Source: Akkermansiaceae bacterium
GTDB taxonomy: Bacteria; Verrucomicrobiota; Verrucomicrobiia; Verrucomicrobiales; Akkermansiaceae
Direction of reading: 5' to 3'
Assembly (NCBI GenBank): GCA_011524615.1
Contig: WTJZ01000256.1
Location: 1-6,101 of the forward strand
Length of the DNA stretch: 6,101 nucleotides
The notes beneath the pieces were generated by a model. That model was not told the DNA's origin. It made no database searches and saw only the letters and a program-made list of their open reading frames with translations. Both the position numbers and the translations under genes were made by a program. The first letter of the stretch is position 1; each line of letters begins with the position of its first letter. Below, one piece after another: positions 1 to 5,970 of the stretch.

Positions 1-165
1 GGTGCCTCCAGTCACGGACCAATTAGTAATGGTCCGGGTTAATCGTCCATTGCCGAGACTCACGGCCTCGAAAGACGGATTACGAACAGCAATATCTGCA
101 GCTATAGACTGACCGATAAGGAGATGGAATAGAATAACTATGTGGGATAATATAGAGCGCCTCAT
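1..165 (-). CDS. Secreted protein with N-terminal signal peptide, 5' part only (PEP-CTERM-style family suspected)
   Basis: This is the first 55 codons of a gene that runs off the left edge of the window, read from the ATG at 165. The translation opens MRRSILSHIVILFHLLIGQS and continues IAADIAVRNPSFEAVSLGNG, then a segment ending ITNWSVTGGT. Residues 1-23 look like a Sec signal peptide: two arginines, a hydrophobic core, and cleavage probably after Ala22 or Ala23. The mature start, NPSFE followed by a Gly/Asn-rich turn and an I-x-x-W-x-V-x-G-G stretch, resembles the first beta-strands of carbohydrate-binding or DUF642-like jelly-roll domains common at the start of exported Verrucomicrobia and Planctomycetes proteins. 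The start is supported by the lack of another ATG or GTG in frame before the upstream stop near 265. There is no Shine-Dalgarno sequence. Export is likely; function is unknown because the rest is missing. Confidence 0.72.
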   Translation of the reverse strand, partial: MRRSILSHIVILFHLLIGQSIAADIAVRNPSFEAVSLGNGRLTRTITNWSVTGGT

Positions 166-180
166 AAATAACTGGTTTAT

Positions 181-209
181 ATAAAACTGTAAATAGATGA
201 TGGAGTCAA
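181..209 (-). promoter_or_regulatory. Candidate sigma70-type promoter of the secreted-protein gene
   Basis: Read on the minus strand, TTGACT (209-204, five of six matches to the -35 consensus) is followed by a 17-bp spacer and TTTTAT (186-181, four of six matches to the -10 consensus). The -10 overlaps a perfect AT palindrome, TTTATATAAA, at 176-185. Transcription would begin only about 10 nt before the ATG at 165, so the leader would be very short, consistent with the absence of a ribosome binding site. The match is by eye and AT-rich DNA gives chance hits, so confidence is modest. Confidence 0.35.
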
Positions 210-305
210 TGGGTAAACTGCAATTTTGTTTGTTTTTAAGTTTTTTAAAATGTGGTGCGTGTCATTATGTGTATTTGAGCACTCAGTGATCATCAGAAAT
301 GAATA

Positions 306-324
306 AGACCTGAATTTAAGGTCT
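306..324. repeat. Small inverted repeat (6-bp stem, 7-nt loop)
   Basis: AGACCT at 306-311 pairs perfectly with AGGTCT at 319-324 around the loop GAATTTA. On the plus strand it is followed after a few bases by TCTTTTGTTT, which would make a weak terminator for plus-strand transcription, but no plus-strand gene lies upstream. It could instead be an operator or leader structure for the secreted-protein gene. The stem is short and may be chance. Confidence 0.3.
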
Positions 325-530
325 GAGTCTTTTGTTTATAAGGTTTTAGGGGTGGTTGGGGTGTTCTTTGTTGTGGGGGGGAGAGGCTCTCTGAAGGTGT
401 TTGGATGGATGTTTTTTTTTGGTGGTTGAGTTATGGTAATGGGTGATTATAGTATAGGATGTGAGGGGTTTATTTATATGTAAATTGATGTCCGTTTTTT
501 TTGGTTTTGAAACCTTATCACCTTTTTTTA

Positions 531-552
531 TTTATTGAGTCGTCTCAATGAA
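531..552. repeat. Inverted repeat (9-bp stem with one wobble, 4-nt loop)
   Basis: TTTATTGAG at 531-539 faces CTCAATGAA at 544-552 around the tetraloop TCGT. The inner six pairs, ATTGAG with CTCAAT, are perfect, and the outer part has one G-T pair. The adjacent T-run (523-529) lies on the 5' side for plus-strand transcripts and reads as A on the minus strand, so this is not a standard intrinsic terminator in either direction. It could be an RNA structure or a binding site; its role is unknown. Confidence 0.4.
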
Positions 553-600
553 GCGTTTGGGAAGAGTGGGGAGGCGTGTTGTCGCTTTGTGATGAGGTAC

Positions 601-627
601 AAAAAACGCCTACCGAGCAGGTAGGCG
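601..627 (-). terminator. Rho-independent terminator of the fatty-acid oxidation operon
   Basis: The plus strand shows CGCCTACC at 607-614 and GGTAGGCG at 620-627, a perfect 8-bp GC-rich inverted repeat around the 5-nt loop GAGCA. In minus-strand RNA the hairpin is followed immediately by six U (complement of 606-601). It begins about 34 nt beyond the stop codon of the acyl-CoA oxidase-like gene. Position, orientation, stem strength and U-tract all fit an intrinsic terminator closing the operon. Confidence 0.92.
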
Positions 628-661
628 CATTTGGTTCTGATATGAGTACTCAGAGGGAGTA

Positions 662-2623
662 TTACTTTTCAGATTGAGCGATGGGAGCTCGTAGGCAGGG
701 TTCTGGGATAGCAAAGGCCTTGATCAGATCGTAGCTGTAATCTGAGATGATCGCGTGCGAGTGCTGTAAGGTTTGCTTAGCGGAGGCATGGCTCTCCTTA
801 TTGAGATGATGGTTCGCAAAGAACCAGCTTGAGTCTCGGAGGATGCGTTCTAGGCCAAATGCCATGGTGAGGTTATTGAAGAGCACCGCGATTTGCGCCT
901 GTTCGGGTTTGGTCTTGGCCTCTATCTCTAGTTGTAGTGCTCGTTGTGTGAGAGACTGGTATGCGAGTCGCTCGGCGTGGTACTTACCTAGCTCAATGAA
1001 GGCGTTTTGGTGCTCTAGCATGAGCTCATGTGTTCGGAGGCCTTGTTTACGTTCCTTTCGCATAGTTTGCGCTAGCTGGAGAGTGACATCATTCTCGCGA
1101 GCCAGAAGAAGATCTCCAATGTATCCGAGGTTATGCCAATTTGGCGAAACACCTGGGACTGGTACCTTGCGGAGTTGTCCCCTGAGTGCTCTCAACATGA
1201 CCTTGCTGGTGCTGATTTCACCTGATTTGAAGCGATCTTTGAGCTTCGCGAAGAGCCCCTTGGCGACGAGTTGCATCAGGACGGTATTATCACCTTCGAA
1301 GGTGGTGAAGATGTCTAGGTCAGCCTTGATCTCACCTATCTGGTTATGCCAGAGATATCCTTCTCCTCCGCATGCTTCACGACAGGTTTGGGTGATGGCG
1401 AGGCTCTCCCAGGTGGCGTATGCCTTGAGTGCGGCGGCGCGGGTCTCGACATCACGAGTCGTCTGTCCCTCATTAGCCGTATGAGTGGCGGTCAGGTCCT
1501 GGATGGCAAAGGAGAGCGCAATGGTAGTCGCCAGTCCTGAGCCGAGTCTCTTCTGGTGTGAGGGGTAATTAATGATGTGAGTCTCAGGGCGGTTACCTCG
1601 GCCAAATTGGCGGCGGCGGTGAGCATAGATCACAGCGATGGCGAGAGCCTTTTGGGCTGCCTTGACGGCGGTTCCTGCGATGCTCATGCGTCCTCCTACG
1701 AGGGTGCCAAGCATGGTGAAGAAGCGCTCGGCATCATTTTCAATAGGGCTACTCCATTTACCCTTATCATCGATAGAGGCAAAGCGGTCGAGGAGGGCAT
1801 CCTTAGGAATGGTGACGTTATCGAACCAGATCATTCCGTTATCAACGCCATTGAGGCCGATCTTCTGCCCATTATCATCGATGTGGATTCCGGGTAGGAG
1901 ATTCTTCTGAGGATCACGGATGGGGACGAGGAAGGCATGGACTCCTTTATTCTCACCGTTGACATTGAGCTGGGCAAAGACAGTGGCCATCTCTCCGTCG
2001 CGAGCGGAGTTACCAATATAGATCTTACCAGAGCTCCAGGTGGGTGAGTGAATGGTAAAGGTGCGCGACTGATGGTCGTAGGTGGCGGTAGTCTCGATTT
2101 GGCGGACATTAGAACCGTGCCCGATTTCTGTCATGGCGAAGCATCCAGGGAGCTTCATCGTATTGCACTCGAAGAGGATGTCCTTATGGTGCTTCTCGGT
2201 TCCGAGATTAAGCACAGAACCACCAAAGAGGCCGTATTGTACGCCGAACTTGATCGTCAGATTAAGGCTGTGGTATGGGAGCATCTCGAAGGAGGCGAAG
2301 AAGGCGCCTAGGTTCTCTGTACCAGCGTAGTCCTTTGGGAAGAGTGCTGAACCTACTCCATAATCAGCGAGCTTTTGGCACCAATCGAGTACTGACTTAC
2401 GCTCGTCTTCTCGGTCGAGGAAGTCCTTGTGCTCGAAGGCGGTGGAGGCGATGACTCGCCTAATCCAGTCACGGGTGTTTTCATATTCTCCATCTAGTAC
2501 AGACTTGATCTTGGAGGTCTTTAACTTCGTTTGGGTGGTGAGAGTTGGGTACTCAAATGCTTTTGGTCTGGGGCTAACTCTCAAATAGGATGGGATCCTT
2601 GGTTTGTCTGAGTGCGTTTTCAT
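662..2623 (-). CDS. Acyl-CoA oxidase/dehydrogenase, ACOX-type flavoprotein (first step of beta-oxidation)
   Basis: The 653-residue protein should oxidise acyl-CoA to trans-2-enoyl-CoA using FAD, in the cytoplasm. The order is an alpha-helical N-terminal domain (about 45-155), a beta middle domain opening with CFAMTEIGHGSNV (161-173), a C-terminal helical domain with RRRQFG (336-341) and CGGEGY (418-423), then an extra helical region (about 490-645) typical of acyl-CoA oxidases. The likely catalytic base is Glu443 in FEGDNTV, equivalent to rat ACOX Glu421. Length and the FEGDN and INYPSHQ motifs match the roughly 660-residue peroxisomal ACOX family better than enterobacterial FadE (about 814). 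Whether electrons go to oxygen or to electron-transfer flavoprotein cannot be told from sequence, and no etf genes are in the window. It is the last gene of the operon, 25 nt after the FadJ-like stop. No Shine-Dalgarno precedes the ATG. No signal peptide is seen. Confidence 0.93.
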   Translation of the reverse strand: MKTHSDKPRIPSYLRVSPRPKAFEYPTLTTQTKLKTSKIKSVLDGEYENTRDWIRRVIASTAFEHKDFLDREDERKSVLDWCQKLADYGVGSALFPKDYAGTENLGAFFASFEMLPYHSLNLTIKFGVQYGLFGGSVLNLGTEKHHKDILFECNTMKLPGCFAMTEIGHGSNVRQIETTATYDHQSRTFTIHSPTWSSGKIYIGNSARDGEMATVFAQLNVNGENKGVHAFLVPIRDPQKNLLPGIHIDDNGQKIGLNGVDNGMIWFDNVTIPKDALLDRFASIDDKGKWSSPIENDAERFFTMLGTLVGGRMSIAGTAVKAAQKALAIAVIYAHRRRQFGRGNRPETHIINYPSHQKRLGSGLATTIALSFAIQDLTATHTANEGQTTRDVETRAAALKAYATWESLAITQTCREACGGEGYLWHNQIGEIKADLDIFTTFEGDNTVLMQLVAKGLFAKLKDRFKSGEISTSKVMLRALRGQLRKVPVPGVSPNWHNLGYIGDLLLARENDVTLQLAQTMRKERKQGLRTHELMLEHQNAFIELGKYHAERLAYQSLTQRALQLEIEAKTKPEQAQIAVLFNNLTMAFGLERILRDSSWFFANHHLNKESHASAKQTLQHSHAIISDYSYDLIKAFAIPEPCLRAPIAQSEK

Positions 2624-2648
2624 AGGTCTGTGTGGTTGTTAAGAGGGA

Positions 2649-4622
2649 TTAGTCAAGTGGGCCTCCACTGAAGGGAGCGTATCCTGTTCCGAGGATCATG
2701 GCAAGGTTAGCGTCATCTTTTGATTGTACTATACCTTCATTTACGCATCTTTCGGTCTCATCTTTCATTAAATTGTTGAGGTGTTTTGCAATTGTTGATC
2801 TTGATCCGATTTGGATGCTGTCGGTCTGGTATTGGAGAGCTGCCGGGTTGATGGTGGTGCTTTTCCCTTTTTCATAAAGGTAGAATCCTTTACCCGCCTT
2901 CTTCCCAAGGTCTCCTGAGTCGATCATGCCTTGGAGCATTGTAGGAACATGCATACGGTCAGGAAAGGCCTCGGCTAAGGTCTGGGCAACATGCATACCG
3001 ACGTCTAATCCCACCTCGTCAAGGAGGCGTAGGGGCCCCATAGGCATTCCAAAATCGAGCATGGCGCGATCGATTTGTTCAGGGTCTTCTCCTTTGATGA
3101 ATAAGACCGCGGCCTCTATGAGGTAAGGGACGAGTACTCTGTTGACTAAGAATCCAGGGCTATCTTTGACGACGATCGGGGTCTTACCAATCTTTTGTAC
3201 GAACTGGAGCGTACGCGCGAGAGTATCCTCTGAGGTGACTTCTGTGCGCACAATTTCGACGAGAGGCATACGCGGCACGGGGTTGAAGAAGTGGATGCCG
3301 ATCACGCGCTCGGGGTTGGGGGTAGAGAGTGCGATCTCAGTGATGGGGAGTGCCGATGTGTTAGTAGCGAGAATCGTATCAGGACGCGCACGTTCTGCCA
3401 GGGTGGCGAAGATTTTCTTCTTAATCTCTAGATTCTCCACAGCCGCCTCGATGATGAGGTCTTTTGCTAGAGGGACATCGGCAGTAGTAGCGGAGAGGAG
3501 GTCTCGCCCATGTTGAGCCTTTTCTGCGGTGAAGACGCGTTTCTTCTGGGCACTACGGTAGAGGTTTCTGACATGATGTACGCCACTGGCGAGAGCATCA
3601 GGATTGAGATCCTTGAGGAGTGTGGGGTATCCTCGGGTCGTGAGCCAGTATGCAATGCCCGCACCCATGACGCCAGCTCCAATGACGGCTGCGTCCGTAA
3701 TAGGTTCTAGGCTCTTAGGATTGATGTCGGCCACCTTTGCCTTTTTGGCAGCCTCTCCTAGGAAGAAGAGTTTGATGAGGTTCTTGGCGACAGGATCACT
3801 CGAGAGCTTGAGGAACTCTCTGCGTTCATTAGCGAGGCTTTCTTCATGGCTCGCGAGTACTCCAGAGCAGGCTACTTCTAACGCTACGAGTGGAGCAGGG
3901 TAGAGTCCTCGGGTTTTGCTGAGTAGGCTCTTCTTCGCCTGTTTCTTGATGAAGTTGACACTGAGAGGGTTATGTAAGGTAGGGAAGGTAGGCATGGTGC
4001 GGAAGCCATGCTGGAGGTAATTCTTTGCATGATTGAGGAGGTGCTCCTTTGGTACAACGTCGTCCGTGAGATCCTTACGGAGCGCTGACTTAGCGTTGAG
4101 GAGCTTGCCGGTGAGGATGAGGGGGAGGGCATTGGGCAGACCGATGAGTCTCGGGAGGCGGGTCGATCCGCCCCAACCTGGTAGAATCCCTAACTTTGTC
4201 TCAGGGAGTCCGAGCTTAACGGCAGAGGAGTCTGAGGTGATGCGCCAGTCACAGGCGAGAGCGAGCTCGAGGCCTCCTCCGACGCAGGCTCCGTTGATCG
4301 CTGCGACCTTAGGGAAGGGGAGGTGGGCGATGGCGTCTGCCATCTTTTGCCCGAGCTTGAGGATGTGTGTCATTTCATCTCCCTCTAGTTGAGATAGGGT
4401 GTGGAGGTCGGCTCCCGCGATGAAGATATTGGGTTTAGCGGAGGAGATGATGAGCCCTTTGAGGGAGCGCATGGCGGCGAGGGCTTGGCAGACCTCGAGT
4501 GTTTCTTCCAGTGTTTGTTGGTCGAAGATGTTCGCGCTTGAGTCCGGCCTATCAAACACGAGGTGAGCGATGTTCTGCTGTTGATCGATGAAGACTTCTA
4601 GGTTTTGATAGGTGGATGTCAT
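2649..4622 (-). CDS. fadJ: Bifunctional enoyl-CoA hydratase / 3-hydroxyacyl-CoA dehydrogenase, FadJ-like, shortened C-terminus
   Basis: The protein hydrates trans-2-enoyl-CoA to L-3-hydroxyacyl-CoA and oxidises that to 3-ketoacyl-CoA with NAD+. Residues 1-190 form the crotonase domain: FIAGADL (67-73) and GGGLEL (115-120) build the oxyanion hole, and Glu119 and Glu141 match the catalytic glutamates Glu119 and Glu139 of E. coli FadB. After a linker, the Rossmann domain starts at GAGVMG (315-320). The dehydrogenase dyad is His444 (GIHFFNPV) and Glu456, with SPGFLVNR (488-495) leading into the first helical C-terminal domain. The second C-terminal repeat (from about 622) stops abruptly at GGPLD, 657 residues in total against 714-729 for E. 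coli FadJ and FadB. The thiolase precedes it by 38 nt, the fadI-fadJ order, so the two products probably form an alpha/beta complex. The ATG has no Shine-Dalgarno sequence but fits the family's N-terminus. The fadJ symbol is by similarity and gene order; fadB-type assignment remains possible. Confidence 0.94.
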   Translation of the reverse strand: MTSTYQNLEVFIDQQQNIAHLVFDRPDSSANIFDQQTLEETLEVCQALAAMRSLKGLIISSAKPNIFIAGADLHTLSQLEGDEMTHILKLGQKMADAIAHLPFPKVAAINGACVGGGLELALACDWRITSDSSAVKLGLPETKLGILPGWGGSTRLPRLIGLPNALPLILTGKLLNAKSALRKDLTDDVVPKEHLLNHAKNYLQHGFRTMPTFPTLHNPLSVNFIKKQAKKSLLSKTRGLYPAPLVALEVACSGVLASHEESLANERREFLKLSSDPVAKNLIKLFFLGEAAKKAKVADINPKSLEPITDAAVIGAGVMGAGIAYWLTTRGYPTLLKDLNPDALASGVHHVRNLYRSAQKKRVFTAEKAQHGRDLLSATTADVPLAKDLIIEAAVENLEIKKKIFATLAERARPDTILATNTSALPITEIALSTPNPERVIGIHFFNPVPRMPLVEIVRTEVTSEDTLARTLQFVQKIGKTPIVVKDSPGFLVNRVLVPYLIEAAVLFIKGEDPEQIDRAMLDFGMPMGPLRLLDEVGLDVGMHVAQTLAEAFPDRMHVPTMLQGMIDSGDLGKKAGKGFYLYEKGKSTTINPAALQYQTDSIQIGSRSTIAKHLNNLMKDETERCVNEGIVQSKDDANLAMILGTGYAPFSGGPLD

Positions 4623-4660
4623 TGGGGTATTGTTAGGTTCGGGTGTGATTGGAGAGGTGT

Positions 4661-5932
4661 TTATAGGGTGGATTCTAGCCAGAGAGCGGTTCCTTGCCCG
4701 CCGCCGACACAGGCACTGACGAGGGCGCGCTTTTGTTGGCGAGTCTGGAGCTGGTAGAGGGCGGAGAGGGTGAGTCTCGCGCCAGTAGCTCCTACTGGGT
4801 GACCGAGTGCGATGGAGCCGCCTAATTGATTTAGTGTTGTCTGATCGATTTGTCCGATGGGGCTGTCGAGTCCTGCCTGTTGGGCGTACCCCTCGGTACT
4901 GAGTGCGCGGGTGCAGGCGAGTACTTGTGCGGCAAAGGCCTCATTGATTTCCACGAGATCAGCATCAGCGAGAGAGAGTTGAGCTCGATGGTTCGCGGCT
5001 GCGATCGCCTTGACAGGTCCTAGCCCCATACGCTTAGGATCACATCCCGTGTGAGCATAGTCGATGAGACGACCAAGCGGTTTGAGACCGTGTTGCTCGG
5101 CTGCTTCTAGCGTGCCGACGAGTAGTGTTACGGCTCCATCAGTGATTTGCGAGCTGTTGCCAGCGGTCACTACGCCGGTGTTTCGGTCAAAGACTGGTTT
5201 CAGGGTGGCGAGCTTTTCGATGGTGGAGTCAGCCCGTACGCCATTATCGGTGGCTATGCTTTTACTCTTAGTGTAGACGGCGGAGATTTCTTGGGCCCGT
5301 TCTTCTTGAGATGCGAGCGCCTTTCGTTGCGACTCGGCGGCAAAGGCGTCGAGATCTTCACGAGTAAGGTCGAACTCACGGGCAAGTACTTCTGCTGTCT
5401 CTCCCATATTAAGACCTGAGACCGGGTCTGTTAGTCCTACCTTGAGTCCGATGATGGGGCTGAAGTCCTTTGGTCGAAACGAGGTGAGTGCCTGGAGGCG
5501 TTGTGTGAGTGTTCGAGCTCTGCCGAGCTTGGCATACTTACGAGTTGCGGACTTATTGTAGAGGAGTGGAGCATTACTCATACTCTCGGCACCTCCGACG
5601 AGATAGAGGTTGCCTCGGTTCGCCTGGATGCGTTCGTATGCGGTAGTGATTGCTTCGAACCCTGAGGCACAGTTACGGTGCACCGTGACGGCAGGAACGT
5701 GCTGTGGAATGCCTGAGCGGAGCGCGATCACTCGTGCGATATTAGCGGTATCAGCTGGCTGGCATACGCAGCCCATGATGACTTCATCAATCGCGGCAGG
5801 ATCGAGACCGGTCTGAGTGAGGAGAGAGGAGGTCGCCTCTCGACCTAGGTCTGAGGCACTGAGGTGTGCTAGGTCGGAGCCCATACGAGAGAATGGGGTA
5901 CGAGTGCCAGCGAGGATATATACGTCTTTCAT
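4661..5932 (-). CDS. fadI: 3-ketoacyl-CoA thiolase (acetyl-CoA C-acyltransferase), FadI/HADHB-like
   Basis: This enzyme cleaves 3-ketoacyl-CoA with CoA to give acetyl-CoA and an acyl-CoA two carbons shorter, the last step of beta-oxidation. The thiolase signatures are complete: nucleophile Cys88 in VHRNCASG, the substrate-loop motif TAGNSSQITDGA (256-267), NEAF (330-333), catalytic His378 in GHPVGATG, and Cys408 in CVGGGQG. Its 423 residues, with an extended loop at about 119-176 rich in basic residues and containing FSPIIGLKVGLTDP, resemble FadI (436) and mitochondrial HADHB more than FadA (387). Unlike those relatives, which have HEAF, it carries Asn330 as in ordinary thiolases. It is the first of the three fatty-acid genes, 38 nt upstream of the FadJ-like partner. 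The start MKDVYILAGTRTPF is the normal family N-terminus; C-rich sequence and TATAAAT, but no Shine-Dalgarno, precede it. The symbol is by similarity and gene order. Confidence 0.95.
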   Translation of the reverse strand: MKDVYILAGTRTPFSRMGSDLAHLSASDLGREATSSLLTQTGLDPAAIDEVIMGCVCQPADTANIARVIALRSGIPQHVPAVTVHRNCASGFEAITTAYERIQANRGNLYLVGGAESMSNAPLLYNKSATRKYAKLGRARTLTQRLQALTSFRPKDFSPIIGLKVGLTDPVSGLNMGETAEVLAREFDLTREDLDAFAAESQRKALASQEERAQEISAVYTKSKSIATDNGVRADSTIEKLATLKPVFDRNTGVVTAGNSSQITDGAVTLLVGTLEAAEQHGLKPLGRLIDYAHTGCDPKRMGLGPVKAIAAANHRAQLSLADADLVEINEAFAAQVLACTRALSTEGYAQQAGLDSPIGQIDQTTLNQLGGSIALGHPVGATGARLTLSALYQLQTRQQKRALVSACVGGGQGTALWLESTL

Positions 5933-5970
5933 ATTTATAGGGGGGCAGGAGGAGGGCCTGCGAGGGTGAG

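Larger units (their letters stand above)
166..600. other. Intergenic region of about 435 bp with no convincing gene
   Basis: This stretch separates the terminator of the fatty-acid operon from the next gene on the same strand. It is visibly AT-richer than the genes. The plus strand is dominated by G and T, so the transcribed (minus) strand is A/C-rich. It carries homopolymer runs: seven G at 375-381, nine T at 412-420, eight T at 495-502 and seven T at 523-529. It also holds two small inverted repeats (306-324 and 531-552) and a perfect TATAAT hexamer on the minus strand at 451-446 with no good -35 before it. Only short, unsupported reading frames are present. It most likely contains the upstream regulatory region of the secreted-protein gene, possibly with a small RNA, for which there is no direct evidence. 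Confidence 0.6.

Noticed and set aside
177..293. Minus-strand frame of 38 codons starting MITECSNTHN
   Set aside because: It has no Shine-Dalgarno sequence, a low-complexity hydrophilic product, overlaps the candidate promoter of the next gene and resembles no known small protein.
446..451. Perfect TATAAT on the minus strand
   Set aside because: No acceptable -35 element lies 15-19 bp upstream, and such hexamers are frequent in AT-rich DNA; mentioned within the intergenic entry only.
549..593. Plus-strand mini-frame MKRLGRVGRRVVAL
   Set aside because: Only 14 codons, no upstream ribosome binding site or promoter visible; the length is expected by chance.
843..1484. Long plus-strand open frame of 213 codons
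   Set aside because: It lies wholly antisense to the acyl-CoA oxidase-like gene, has a Ser/Arg/Cys-rich composition typical of a reverse-frame shadow, and shows no recognisable domain.
2623..2651. Possible frameshift or readthrough fusing the FadJ-like and acyl-CoA oxidase-like genes
   Set aside because: The sequence after the stop does not resume FadJ homology in any frame, and the next gene has its own complete N-terminus and ATG.
2380..5390. Repeated GAGTACT/AGTACT words scattered through the plus strand
   Set aside because: Most are explained by the Val-Leu dipeptide written GTA CTC, GTA CTT or GTA CTA in the minus-strand genes; this is codon choice, not a regulatory or repeat signal.
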